From positions 45,968-109,967 of the forward strand of contig NZ_LNUP01000018.1 in assembly GCF_001512295.1 (NCBI RefSeq): DNA of 64,000 bases. Direction: 5' to 3'. Position numbers and translations under genes: made by a program. Below the pieces are notes generated by a model. That model had not been told where the DNA came from. It made no database searches and was given only the letters and a program-made list of their open reading frames with translations. Shown here piece after piece: positions 1 to 8,956 of the stretch (the stretch's first letter is position 1; each line of letters begins with the position of its first letter). This DNA is from Pseudomonas sp. EpS/L25 (GTDB taxonomy: Bacteria > Pseudomonadota > Gammaproteobacteria > Pseudomonadales > Pseudomonadaceae).

Positions 1-1
1 G

Positions 2-451
2 GTGAAGGAAGCGACCGATCGTCTCTACATCGAGCTGAAAGCGGCGGGTTTCGATGTGCTGCTGGATGATCGGGACAAGAAGAACAGACCCGGCGTGAAG
101 TTCGCCGACATGGAGCTGATCGGCATCCCCCATCGCCTGGTGGTGGGCGAGCGCGGCCTCAACGAGGGCGTGGTCGAGTACAAGGGACGCGGGCGGGGGC
201 CGGGCGGAAGCCGGAAAAGCAACAGCCCGGCGGAGGCCGGGCTGTTGGATCGTACGAGGTACGCTGTTCCTTACAGGATGCTCAGCGGGTACTCGGTGAT
301 CAGGCGGAACTCGTTGACGGTGCCGCCGGTGCTGTCGTCGCCACGGTGCCAAGTTTGGCGAATGCGGAAGGACAGATCCTTGGCCGGGCCGCTTTGCAGC
401 ACGTACTTGGCTTCGACGTTGGTTTCACGCTCTTTGTCGCCATCCTGGTAG
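2..451 (+). CDS. proS: Prolyl-tRNA synthetase, C-terminal fragment with abnormal 3' end (partial)
   Basis: The window opens inside a gene. The first ~63 codons match the anticodon-binding C-terminal domain of class II prolyl-tRNA synthetase, which charges tRNA-Pro: the stretches [20 protein letters not shown] and [13 protein letters not shown] are diagnostic. Family members normally continue about 20 residues past the EYKGR motif and then stop. Here similarity ends at EYKGR (about position 190). The frame then runs into low-complexity GC-rich sequence, through the hairpin terminator of the convergent porin gene, and stops only at 451, antisense to that gene. The true 3' end is therefore lost, frameshifted or misassembled. 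The identity of the domain is secure; the stop position is only what this sequence reads. Confidence 0.65.
   Translation: MKEATDRLYIELKAAGFDVLLDDRDKKNRPGVKFADMELIGIPHRLVVGERGLNEGVVEYKGRGRGPGGSRKSNSPAEAGLLDRTRYAVPYRMLSGYSVIRRNSLTVPPVLSSPRCQVWRMRKDRSLAGPLCSTYLASTLVSRSLSPSW
212..247 (-). terminator. Rho-independent terminator of the oprD-type gene
   Basis: A perfect 12-bp stem (220-231 with 236-247) closes a 4-base loop. Read on the minus strand it is followed by a short T run (complement of 214-217). It sits 23 bases downstream of the porin stop codon. It may also act on proS transcripts from the other side, although that strand lacks a U run. Confidence 0.8.
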
Positions 452-1584
452 CCCAGGCTAGAGTAGGCTGTGTTGTTGGTAGCATCAATGCCGGTGCCGC
501 GAACGTAGCGAGTCATGAAGCTCAGGCCGGGCACGCCCAGGGTAGCCATGTTCAGGTCGTAGCGAGCCTGCCAGGACTTCTCGCCCGGGGCATTGAAGTC
601 GGAGTACTGGATGGAGTTCGCCAGGAAGATGCTGTCACCGCCGCTTCCTACAGAGGCACCTTTACCACCCGCCCCAACGTAGTCGAACGGAGTATCACCG
701 TTCACCTTCTGGAAGCCCAGGGTGAAGGTGTGAGCATCGACGCTATAGGCGGCTGCCAGCGAGAAGGTGTTGTTGCTGATGTCACCCAGCTTGGATTTGC
801 CCGAATCCTCGGTGTAGTAGTAGTTGGCGTCGAAAGTCAGCGACTGGTTGGCACTCAGCGGCTGAACGAAGTTGACGTTGGCATAGTACTGGTTCCACAG
901 GTCTTCCAGGCGACCGTAGTACAAAGAGGTACTCAGCTGATCGCTGATCTTGTACTTGCCACCAACGTAGTCGCCCGACTTGCTGGTGAAGCCACCGAGG
1001 ATCTGGGAGCCCAGATTGCCATCGTGATAGGTATTGATGTTGTCACGTGCAGCGGTGAAGTGACCTGCTTCCAGGAACAGATTCTGGATTTCCTCGCTGG
1101 TCAGCATGAAGCCGGTGCCAGTCTGGGGGAACAGGCGGCTGCCACCCAGGGCGAATACCGGGGAGGTGGGCTGCAGGTTGCCGTACTTCAGGACGGTGTT
1201 GGAGATGCGGACTTTGACCGCGGCGCCAGCGGTGGAGTACTCGTCAGCAGGCTCGAGTCGGCTGTTGCGCGGCAGGTTGCCGGTGCCGGAGGTGCCAGCG
1301 CCGCCGTCGAGCTTGAGACCCAGGTAGCCGAAGGCATCCACACCCACACCCACGGTACCCTGGGTGAAGCCCGATGCGTAGTTCATCAGGAAGCCATGGC
1401 TCCAGTCGATACGATCGTTGGCGCCGTTCTTGAGATCCCGGTTGAAGTAGTAGTTGCGGTTCAACAGGGTCAGCTTGCTGTCTTCGACGAAGCCCTTGGA
1501 TTCGGACTGCTGGTCGGCGAAAGCCAGTTGAGTGGTCCCTGCAGCTACAGCCAGGGCGATAACGCTCCACTTCATCGCTTGCAT
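271..1584 (-). CDS. OprD-family outer membrane porin
   Basis: This 437-residue protein has an N-terminal signal peptide (about residues 1-23, ending LAFA before DQQ). A long run of alternating polar and aromatic beta-strands follows, with features typical of the OprD/Occ substrate-specific porins of Pseudomonas: a [20 protein letters not shown] opening, a TLKYG-like strand and a YP-rich C-terminus ending in SIL. It should form an 18-strand channel for small organic molecules; the substrate cannot be told from sequence. The start at 1584 is preferred over an ATG three codons in because AAGGAG lies eight bases upstream. It is convergent with proS and has its own terminator. Confidence 0.9.
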   Translation of the reverse strand: MQAMKWSVIALAVAAGTTQLAFADQQSESKGFVEDSKLTLLNRNYYFNRDLKNGANDRIDWSHGFLMNYASGFTQGTVGVGVDAFGYLGLKLDGGAGTSGTGNLPRNSRLEPADEYSTAGAAVKVRISNTVLKYGNLQPTSPVFALGGSRLFPQTGTGFMLTSEEIQNLFLEAGHFTAARDNINTYHDGNLGSQILGGFTSKSGDYVGGKYKISDQLSTSLYYGRLEDLWNQYYANVNFVQPLSANQSLTFDANYYYTEDSGKSKLGDISNNTFSLAAAYSVDAHTFTLGFQKVNGDTPFDYVGAGGKGASVGSGGDSIFLANSIQYSDFNAPGEKSWQARYDLNMATLGVPGLSFMTRYVRGTGIDATNNTAYSSLGYQDGDKERETNVEAKYVLQSGPAKDLSFRIRQTWHRGDDSTGGTVNEFRLITEYPLSIL

Positions 1585-1956
1585 CAGAAATGCTCCTTTG
1601 GGTTTTGAGGATCAGCCATCGTGTCAGCCGTGGCTGTTTGTTCTAATGGCGGCACATATAGCACCTCTCCAGGAGGGGCGATAGGCCTTGGCAAAAATTT
1701 GCGTCTGCAGGCGGTGAGTTAACCAGTCCTCTTGAGAATTTGCCTTAAGAGTTCCCCGCCGTTCGTCGCGCGTGGATTCCGCTAGCAAGAAGCATGCACA
1801 ATATGCGAAACGGTCGGCAATCCGGGCTGTTGCTCGCTTTCAACGGGGCACGGCTACAGTGTCGGAAGAGCTGGTTGCACCTTTGTGACACCAAAGGTTT
1901 CACTTACCGGTCGTAATGCACACTTTTAGTGCTGACCTAATCTGGCAGGAGATGAG
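1585..1956. other. 372-bp intergenic region between divergent porin and HIT genes
   Basis: This gap must hold the promoters of the divergent porin and HIT/slyX genes. Its AT content is higher than that of the flanking genes, especially near 1680-1760 and 1880-1940. No clear -35/-10 pair, operator palindrome or small gene could be assigned by eye. Confidence 0.4.
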
Positions 1957-2373
1957 ATGTTCCAACTCGATTCACGGCTGGCCGGCGATACGCTGGAAGT
2001 GGCGTCCTTGACGCTCTGCCAGGTAATGCTGTTCAACGACCGCCGCTACCACTGGCTGATTCTGGTGCCACGCCAGGCAGGTGTTACCGAGGTTCTCGAT
2101 CTATCCGTGGCGGATCAGGCGCAACTGTGGCGAGAGGTGACACTTGTCGCTCAGGTGTTGCACCAGGCACAGCCCGGTCTGAAACTGAACATCGGTGCCC
2201 TGGGCAACGTGGTCAGTCAGTTGCACGTGCATCTGGTGTTGCGCCACACGGCCGATCCGGCCTGGCCTGGGCCGGTCTGGGGACATTCGCCGCGCGAGCC
2301 CTATGGCGAGGAAGAGGGGCGCACGGCACTGAAGCTCTGGCGAACATTGCTCGAACAGGAGGCCAAGTCATGA
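1957..2373 (+). CDS. HIT-domain protein
   Basis: This 138-residue protein belongs to the histidine-triad superfamily of nucleotide hydrolases and transferases. The motif QLHVHLVLR (His90, His92) is the HIT signature in its short proteobacterial form, in which the third histidine position is hydrophobic. It is followed by the DPAWPGPVWG segment usual for this subgroup. The substrate is unknown. The start has a good ribosome binding site (GGAGA, six to seven bases upstream). The stop codon overlaps the slyX start as ATGA, so the two genes are probably translationally coupled. Confidence 0.85.
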   Translation: MFQLDSRLAGDTLEVASLTLCQVMLFNDRRYHWLILVPRQAGVTEVLDLSVADQAQLWREVTLVAQVLHQAQPGLKLNIGALGNVVSQLHVHLVLRHTADPAWPGPVWGHSPREPYGEEEGRTALKLWRTLLEQEAKS

Positions 2374-2579
2374 CGCTCGAAGAACGCATCGCCGAACTGG
2401 AAGTGCGCCAGGCCTTCCAGGACGACACCATCCAGACCCTCAACGACATCATCGTCGAACAGCAGAAGGCGCTCGACCGCTGCGCGGCGCAGATCCGCCT
2501 GCTGGCCGAGCGCCAGGCGGAGCTGCAGACCGCCGGTGGCGGCGGCCTGCCGGACGAGGCGCCGCCGCCCCACTATTGA
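2370..2579 (+). CDS. slyX: SlyX family protein
   Basis: This 69-residue protein opens with MTLEERIAELEVRQAFQDDT, the SlyX family pattern. Most of it is one heptad-like amphipathic helix, predicted to form a coiled coil, ending in a Gly/Pro-rich tail with PPPHY as the last residues. SlyX is widespread in proteobacteria and its molecular role is not settled. It overlaps the HIT gene by four bases (ATGA). Confidence 0.9.
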   Translation: MTLEERIAELEVRQAFQDDTIQTLNDIIVEQQKALDRCAAQIRLLAERQAELQTAGGGGLPDEAPPPHY

Positions 2580-2664
2580 GACCCGTTCCGCAGCTGAATC
2601 TTGTTGTCGCCCTGACATACGTGCGTTGGCGGAATAGAGGGCTACTCTAGCCGTACTGCACTGT

Positions 2665-2681
2665 TGCACTTTTTTGGTGCA
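2665..2681. promoter_or_regulatory. NtrC-like palindrome upstream of gdhB
   Basis: The 17-base site TGCACTTTTTTGGTGCA matches the classical NtrC enhancer form (TGCAC, six bases, GGTGCA) in both half-sites. It lies 90 bases upstream of the glutamate dehydrogenase start, a plausible target of nitrogen control. No convincing sigma-54 -24/-12 element was found next to it, so the site could repress or be fortuitous. Confidence 0.4.
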
Positions 2682-2771
2682 GTCCGGCCTCGTCCTTCGT
2701 GGAACTCGCTCCGGGGGAGGCCTGTCCTCTGCGGAGCGAAGCCCACAGCACCTTCAGGACGGAGTACGGTT

Positions 2772-5700
2772 ATGGCGTTTTTCACCGCTGCCAGCCAAGC
2801 GGATTTCCAACAACAACTCAGGAATGCCCTCGCGGCCCATGTCGAAGGGGCCACCCTCGAACAGCTGGAGCGCTTCACCGCCCAGTTCTTCGGCATCGTC
2901 CCGCTGGAAGAGCTGACCCAGCGCCGTCTTTCCGATCTGGTCGGCTGCGTGCTCTCGGCCTGGCGCCTGCTGGACGTCTTCGATCCGGCCGAGCCCCGGG
3001 TCCAGGTCTTCAATCCCGATTACGAACGCCACGGCTGGCAATCGAGCCATACCGTGGTCGAGGTGCTGCACGCCGACTCGCCGTTCCTGGTCGATTCGAT
3101 CCGTATGGAGCTCAATCGCCAGGGCTATAGCGTCCATACCCTGCAGAACAGCGTGCTCAGCGTCCGCCGTGATGCCCAGGGCCGGCTGCTCGAACTGCTG
3201 CCCAAGGGCCAGCAAGGCGAGGGTGTGACCCGCGAAGCCTTGATGTTCCTCGAGATCGACCGCTGCGCGGCCGCCAGCGAATTGCGGGCCCTGGAAGCGT
3301 CGCTGCAGGAGATCCTCGGCGAGGTGCGCCTGGCGGTGGGCGACTTCGCCGCCATGAAGGCCAAGGTCGGCGAGCTGCTGGACTGGCTGGAGCAGCGTCC
3401 GGCGGGCGTCGAGGAAGGGGAGCTGGCTGAGGTAAAGGCCTTCCTCGACTGGCTGCGCAACGACCGTTTCACCTTCCTCGGTTACGAGGAATTCACCGTG
3501 GAAGGCGAGGGCGAGAATGCCGTGCAGCGCTACGCGCCCGAGTCGCTGCTGGGGCTGTCGCGGCGGCTGAGAGGCAGTCCGGAGACCGCTGTGGTGACGC
3601 TTTCCGGCGAGCCGCTGCGCTATCTGCGCGAGCCGGTGCTGCTGTCCTTCGCCAAGGCCGCCGACCCGAGCCGGGTACATCGTCCGGCCTATCCCGACTT
3701 CGTTTCCCTGCGCGAAGTGGACGCCAGCGGCCGGGTGGTGCGCGAGCACCGCTTCATGGGTCTCTACACCTCCAGCGTCTACAACGACAGCGTGCGCGAG
3801 ATTCCCTACATCCGTCGCAAGGTCGACGAGGTACGGCGCCGCGCCGATTTCGACAGCAGTGCGCACCTGGGCAAGGAACTGGCCCAGGTCCTCGAAGGCC
3901 TGCCGCGGGACGATCTGTTCCAGACGCCGGTGGACGAGCTGTTCAGCACCGCCATGGCCATCGTGCAGATCCAGGAGCGCAGCAAGGTCCGCGTGTTCCT
4001 GCGTCGCGACCCCTACGGCCAGTTCTTCTATTGCCTGGCCTACGTGCCGCGCGACATCTATTCCACCGAAGTCCGCCAGCGCATGCAGCAGATCCTCATG
4101 GATCGCCTGCATGGCACCGACTGTGAATTCTGGACCTTCTTCTCCGAGTCGGTGCTGGCGCGGGTGCAGTTCATCCTGCGGGTCGATCCGCTGCAGCCGC
4201 AGGACGTCGACCCGGCGCGGCTGGAGCAGGAGATGGTGCAGGCCTGCCGCAGCTGGAAGGACGATTTCGCCAGCCTGATGGTGGACAGCTTCGGCGAGGC
4301 CCAGGGCACCTCCATCCTGGCCGACTACCCGTTGGGCTTCCCCGCCGGCTACCGCGAGCGCTTCGCGCCGCACCTGGCCGTGGTGGACATGCGCCACCTC
4401 CTGGCCCTGAACGACGACCGCCGCCTGGCCATGGGCTTCTACCAGCCGCTGACCCAGACCGGCGACAACATCCTGCACTGCAAGCTCTACCACGCCGATA
4501 CGCCCCTGGCGCTGTCGGACGTGCTGCCGATCCTGGAAAACCTCGGCCTGCGCGTACTCGGCGAATTCCCCTACGAGCTGCGCCATCGCAACGGCCGCCG
4601 CTACTGGATTCATGACTTCGCCTTCACCACCGTGGCCGGCCTGGAGCTGGACCTCCAGCAGCTCAATGACACCTTCCAGGACGCCTTCGTCCAGGTGGTC
4701 GAGGGCCAGGCGGAGAACGACAGCTTCAACCGGCTGGTGCTCACCGCCGGCTTGCCCTGGCGCGACGTGGCGGTGCTGCGCGCCTATGCCCGCTACCTCA
4801 AGCAGATTCGCATCGGTTTCGACATCGGCTACATCGCTGCCACCCTCAATGCCCATGTCGACATCGCCCGGGAACTGGTGCGACTGTTCCGCATGAAGTT
4901 CTACCTGGCGCGGCGCATGACCAGCGACGACCTGAACGACAAGCAGCAGCGCCTGGAGCAGGCCATCCTCAGTGCCCTCGACGACGTCGCGGTGCTCAAC
5001 GAGGACCGCATCCTGCGGCGCTACCTGGACCTGATCAAGGCGACCTTGCGCACCAACGTCTTCCAGACCGACGCGGCCGGCAAGGCCAAGGCCTACTTCA
5101 GCTTCAAGCTCGATCCCAAGGCCATCCCCGAGCTGCCGCGCCCGGTACCGCGCTACGAGATCTTCGTCTACAGCCCCCGCGTCGAAGGCGTGCACCTGAG
5201 ATTCGGCAACGTCGCCCGTGGCGGCCTGCGCTGGTCGGATCGCGAGGAAGACTACCGCACCGAGGTGCTGGGTCTGGTCAAGGCGCAGCAGGTGAAGAAC
5301 TCGGTGATCGTACCGGTCGGCGCCAAGGGCGGCTTCGTGCCGCGGCGGCTGCCCCTGAGCGGTTCCCGCGACGAGATCCAGGCTGAGGCCATCGCCTGCT
5401 ACCGCATCTTCATCAGTGGCCTGCTGGACATCACCGACAACCTCAAGGACGGCGAGATCATGCCGCCGGCGGCGGTGGTGCGCTACGACGGCGACGATCC
5501 CTACCTGGTGGTAGCGGCCGACAAGGGCACCGCGACCTTCTCCGACATCGCCAATGGCATCGCCCAGGACTATGGTTTCTGGCTGGACGACGCCTTCGCT
5601 TCCGGCGGCTCGGCCGGCTACGACCACAAGAAGATGGGCATCACCTCCCGCGGTGCCTGGGTCAGCGTGCAGCGGCATTTCCGCGAGCGTGGCATCGATG

Positions 5701-7619
5701 TCCAGCGCGATCCGGTGACGGTGCTGGGCATCGGCGACATGGCCGGCGACGTCTTCGGCAACGGCCTGCTGCGTTCGCGCAGCCTGCAGCTGGTGGCGGC
5801 CTTCAACCACCTGCACATCTTCATCGACCCCAACCCGGACGCCGAGCGCAGCTACGCCGAGCGCGAACGGCTGTTCAACCTGCCGCGGTCGAGCTGGACC
5901 GACTACGACGCCAGCCTGATCTCCCAGGGCGGTGGCATCTTCCCGCGCAGCGCCAAGCGTATCGCCATCACGCCCGAGATGAAGGCGCGCTTCGACCTGC
6001 AGGCCGACCAGCTGACCCCAACCGAACTCATCCATGCACTGCTCAAGGCGCCGGTGGACCTGATCTGGAACGGTGGCATCGGCACCTACGTCAAGGCCAG
6101 CTTCGAGAGCCATGCCGACATAGGCGACAAGGCCAACGACGGCTTGCGGGTGGATGGCTGCGACCTGCGCGCCAAGGTGATCGGCGAGGGTGGCAACCTG
6201 GGCATGAGCCAGTTGGCGCGGGTGGAGTTCGGCCTGCAGGGCGGGGCCTGCAACACCGACTTCATCGACAACGCCGGCGGGGTGGACTGCTCCGACCACG
6301 AGGTCAACATCAAGATCCTGCTGGGTGACGTGGTCTCCGCAGGCGACATGACCGTCAAGCAGCGCAACACCCTGATGGGCGAGATGACCGATGAGGTCGG
6401 CGAGCTGGTGGTCGCCAACAACTACATGCAGACCGGCGCCCTGTCCCTCGCCGAGTACCGTGCCCGGACCCACCTGGCCGAGTACCAGCGTCTGATCGTC
6501 GACCTGGAAAGCCGCGGCAAGCTGGACCGCACCCTGGAGTTCCTGCCCAGCGATGAGGTCCTGGCCGAACGCGCCGCCAAGGAACAGGGGCTGACCCGCG
6601 CCGAGTTGTCGGTGCTGATCTCCTACAGCAAGATCGACCTCAAGGAGCAACTGCTGGCCTCTTCGGTGCCGGACGACGAGTACCTCGCCCGGGACATGCA
6701 GGGCGCCTTCCCGAAACGTCTGACCGAGCAGTTTCCCGAAGCCATGGCGCGCCATCGTCTCAAGCGCGAAATCGTCGCCAACCAGATCGCCAACGACCTG
6801 ATCAACCACATGGGCATCACCTTCGTGCAGCGGCTGCGCGAGTCCACCGGCATGAGCGCAGCGGACGTGGCCCGGGCCTATGTGGTCATGCGCGACGTCC
6901 TGCACCTGCCGCACTGGTGGCGTCAGGTGGAGGCCCTGGACCACCAGGTGCCGGCCGAGCTGCAGCTACGCTTGATGAGCGAGCTGATGCGCCTGGGTCG
7001 GCGGGCGACACGCTGGTTCCTGCGCAGCCATCGCAGCGGCCTGGATGCCGGTGCCGCGGCGGCCTTCTTCGGGCCGCGCATCGCTGCCCTGGGGGTGCGC
7101 CTGGACGAGCTGCTGCAGGGCGAGCCGCGCCAGGACTGGGAAGAGCGCTTCCGCGCCTACACCGAGGCGGGCGTTCCCGAGCTGCTGGCGCGGGTCGTGG
7201 CGGGGACCAACCACATCTATACCCTGCTGCCGGTGATCCAGGCGGCGGACGTCACCGCCCAGGATCCGCTGGAAGTGGCGGCCACCTGGTTCGCGGCGGG
7301 CGATGTGCTGGACCTGACCTGGTACCAGCAGCAGCTCAACCAGCTGCCGGTCGCCAATGCCTGGCAGGCCCTGGCACGGGAAGCCTTCCGTGATGAGGTG
7401 GACGTGCAACAGCGCGCCATCACCGTCGGCATGCTCAATCTCGCCGAGGCATCCAGCGATCCGGAGGCGCGACTATCGTTGTGGCTGGAGCAGCACAGGG
7501 CGGCGGTGGAGCGCTGGCGCGGTCTGCTGGTGGACCTGCGCAACGCCAGCGGCCAGGACTACGCGATGTACAGCGTGGCCAGTCGGGAGCTGGCGGATCT
7601 GGCCAGCAGCAGCGCCTGA
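2772..7619 (+). CDS. gdhB: NAD-specific glutamate dehydrogenase, large (180 kDa) class
   Basis: This 1615-residue protein has the length and motifs of the L_180 class of NAD-dependent glutamate dehydrogenase. It catalyses oxidative deamination of glutamate to 2-oxoglutarate and ammonia in amino-acid (notably arginine) catabolism. A long N-terminal regulatory region precedes the catalytic core. The core carries GGLRWSDREEDYRTEVLGL near residue 816, followed by a lysine-rich KAQQVKNSVIVPVGAKGG segment, and then a nucleotide-binding domain containing VIGEGGNLGMSQLARVEFGL. The frame is open further upstream, but the ATG at 2772 has GGAG seven bases before it and gives the family length. An NtrC-like palindrome lies in the 192-base leader. 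The gene is single and ends before a strong hairpin. Confidence 0.95.
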   Translation: MAFFTAASQADFQQQLRNALAAHVEGATLEQLERFTAQFFGIVPLEELTQRRLSDLVGCVLSAWRLLDVFDPAEPRVQVFNPDYERHGWQSSHTVVEVLHADSPFLVDSIRMELNRQGYSVHTLQNSVLSVRRDAQGRLLELLPKGQQGEGVTREALMFLEIDRCAAASELRALEASLQEILGEVRLAVGDFAAMKAKVGELLDWLEQRPAGVEEGELAEVKAFLDWLRNDRFTFLGYEEFTVEGEGENAVQRYAPESLLGLSRRLRGSPETAVVTLSGEPLRYLREPVLLSFAKAADPSRVHRPAYPDFVSLREVDASGRVVREHRFMGLYTSSVYNDSVREIPYIRRKVDEVRRRADFDSSAHLGKELAQVLEGLPRDDLFQTPVDELFSTAMAIVQIQERSKVRVFLRRDPYGQFFYCLAYVPRDIYSTEVRQRMQQILMDRLHGTDCEFWTFFSESVLARVQFILRVDPLQPQDVDPARLEQEMVQACRSWKDDFASLMVDSFGEAQGTSILADYPLGFPAGYRERFAPHLAVVDMRHLLALNDDRRLAMGFYQPLTQTGDNILHCKLYHADTPLALSDVLPILENLGLRVLGEFPYELRHRNGRRYWIHDFAFTTVAGLELDLQQLNDTFQDAFVQVVEGQAENDSFNRLVLTAGLPWRDVAVLRAYARYLKQIRIGFDIGYIAATLNAHVDIARELVRLFRMKFYLARRMTSDDLNDKQQRLEQAILSALDDVAVLNEDRILRRYLDLIKATLRTNVFQTDAAGKAKAYFSFKLDPKAIPELPRPVPRYEIFVYSPRVEGVHLRFGNVARGGLRWSDREEDYRTEVLGLVKAQQVKNSVIVPVGAKGGFVPRRLPLSGSRDEIQAEAIACYRIFISGLLDITDNLKDGEIMPPAAVVRYDGDDPYLVVAADKGTATFSDIANGIAQDYGFWLDDAFASGGSAGYDHKKMGITSRGAWVSVQRHFRERGIDVQRDPVTVLGIGDMAGDVFGNGLLRSRSLQLVAAFNHLHIFIDPNPDAERSYAERERLFNLPRSSWTDYDASLISQGGGIFPRSAKRIAITPEMKARFDLQADQLTPTELIHALLKAPVDLIWNGGIGTYVKASFESHADIGDKANDGLRVDGCDLRAKVIGEGGNLGMSQLARVEFGLQGGACNTDFIDNAGGVDCSDHEVNIKILLGDVVSAGDMTVKQRNTLMGEMTDEVGELVVANNYMQTGALSLAEYRARTHLAEYQRLIVDLESRGKLDRTLEFLPSDEVLAERAAKEQGLTRAELSVLISYSKIDLKEQLLASSVPDDEYLARDMQGAFPKRLTEQFPEAMARHRLKREIVANQIANDLINHMGITFVQRLRESTGMSAADVARAYVVMRDVLHLPHWWRQVEALDHQVPAELQLRLMSELMRLGRRATRWFLRSHRSGLDAGAAAAFFGPRIAALGVRLDELLQGEPRQDWEERFRAYTEAGVPELLARVVAGTNHIYTLLPVIQAADVTAQDPLEVAATWFAAGDVLDLTWYQQQLNQLPVANAWQALAREAFRDEVDVQQRAITVGMLNLAEASSDPEARLSLWLEQHRAAVERWRGLLVDLRNASGQDYAMYSVASRELADLASSSA

Positions 7620-7675
7620 GGCTGGGGCGTCATTGGCCAGGTGCCGATGACGCCACCGGTCTGGCGGTTCAGCGC

Positions 7676-7707
7676 GAAGGCGGCGTACCCCGAGGGGCGC
7701 CGCCTTC
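7676..7707. terminator. Hairpin between convergent gdhB and hydrolase genes
   Basis: A 10-bp stem (7676-7685 with 7698-7707) encloses a second CCCC/GGGG pairing, giving a long nearly perfect hairpin between two convergent stop codons. It lacks a strong U run on either strand, so it is a likely but not textbook bidirectional terminator. Confidence 0.5.
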
Positions 7708-7712
7708 CTCAT

Positions 7713-8741
7713 TCATGGCGTGGGATTGGCCGGACGTTCGGCTCCAGGTTTCGCCAGGCCCTGCAGGAGGGCCTGGTGGAAACGCTCCGGCGCCTGCATC
7801 TGCGGGGCGTGGCCGAGGTCGGCGAATTCCACCAGGGTCGCCTTGGGAATCAGCTTCGCCGCTGCCTTGCCCAATTCGGGATAGTGGCCCAGACGCGCCT
7901 TGACCTCCGCTGGCGCGGCATCCTTGCCGATGGCGGTGGTATCCCGCTGGCCGATCAGCAGCAGGGTGGGCATGCGCAGCTGCGGCAACTCGTACACCAC
8001 CGGCTGGTTCTGGATCATGTCGTAGATCAGAGCCGAGTTCCAGGCCACACGCTGCTTGCCCGGCCCCGCATTGAGGCCGGCGAGCATCCCGACCCAGCGT
8101 TCGTAGCGCGGCGCCCACTGGCCGGCGTAGTAGGTGCTGCGTTCGTAGTCGCGAATGCCGTCCGCGGTGGTCTTCAATTCGCGCTCGTACCACTGGTCCA
8201 CGCTGCGATAGGGCACGCCCTTGGCCTGCCAGTCTTCCAGGCCGATGGGATTGACCAGCACCAACTGTTCGGTGGCCTCGGGATAGAGGAGGGCGTAGCG
8301 GGTCGCCAGCATACCGCCCGTGGAATGACCGATCAGGGTCGCCCGGGCGATACCCAGGTGGTCGAGCAGGGCGTGGGTGTTGGCGGCCAGTTGCTGGAAG
8401 CTGTATTGATAATGGGCCGGCTTGGTGGACTTGCAGAAGCCGATCTGGTCGGGGGCGACCACCCGATAGCCGGCGGCGGCGAGCACCCGGATGCTGTCCG
8501 CCCAGGTGCCGGCGCAGAAGTTCTTGCCGTGCAGCAGGACCAGGGTGCGCCCATTCGCCTTGCCGGTCGGGGCCACGTCCAGATAGGCCATCTCCAGGGG
8601 TTGGCGCTGTGACGTGAAGGCGAATTGCTGGATGGGATAGTCGTAGTCGAAGCCCTCCAGGCGTTCGCCGTAAACGGCATCCGCCATAGCAACAGGGCTG
8701 AGCAGCATGGCGGTCAAGGGGAGGACGAGGCGCAGGTGCAT
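7713..8741 (-). CDS. Secreted alpha/beta hydrolase
   Basis: This 342-residue alpha/beta-hydrolase-fold protein has a signal peptide (about residues 1-20, SPVAMA before DAVYG). Residues 71-72 (HG) form the oxyanion-hole turn. The nucleophile elbow GHSTGG puts the catalytic serine at 140, and a C-terminal FADLGHAPQ supplies the likely histidine. The substrate is unknown; esterase, lactonase or haloperoxidase-like roles all fit. The frame is open for another 67 codons upstream, but the start at 8741 is chosen because it begins a clean signal peptide. It is transcribed divergently from the phytochrome gene. Confidence 0.85.
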   Translation of the reverse strand: MHLRLVLPLTAMLLSPVAMADAVYGERLEGFDYDYPIQQFAFTSQRQPLEMAYLDVAPTGKANGRTLVLLHGKNFCAGTWADSIRVLAAAGYRVVAPDQIGFCKSTKPAHYQYSFQQLAANTHALLDHLGIARATLIGHSTGGMLATRYALLYPEATEQLVLVNPIGLEDWQAKGVPYRSVDQWYERELKTTADGIRDYERSTYYAGQWAPRYERWVGMLAGLNAGPGKQRVAWNSALIYDMIQNQPVVYELPQLRMPTLLLIGQRDTTAIGKDAAPAEVKARLGHYPELGKAAAKLIPKATLVEFADLGHAPQMQAPERFHQALLQGLAKPGAERPANPTP

Positions 8742-8956
8742 GGTCGAAGTCCTTGGGGGTTGAAGTAGTTCCGACCGATGGTGCCGGACCAAGATTCCTC
8801 CCGAGGTCAGATGAGCGGATACCCCAGGTGTCGAGGCTGCCGTCCGCACCGATTCGCTTCGCCTCCAGGCCAGGGTCTGGTAGTCTGGAACATCGTTTGT
8901 TTCGTTCGTGCGCACCTCGTTCCTGCGCCTTTTTCCGATCACGAGAGGTCCCCGGT

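Noticed and set aside
2754-6944. A 1396-codon open frame antisense to gdhB
   Set aside because: It is a product of high GC in the third position of gdhB codons. Its translation is rich in Val/Ala/Gly/His/Gln with no domain motifs, while gdhB is certain.
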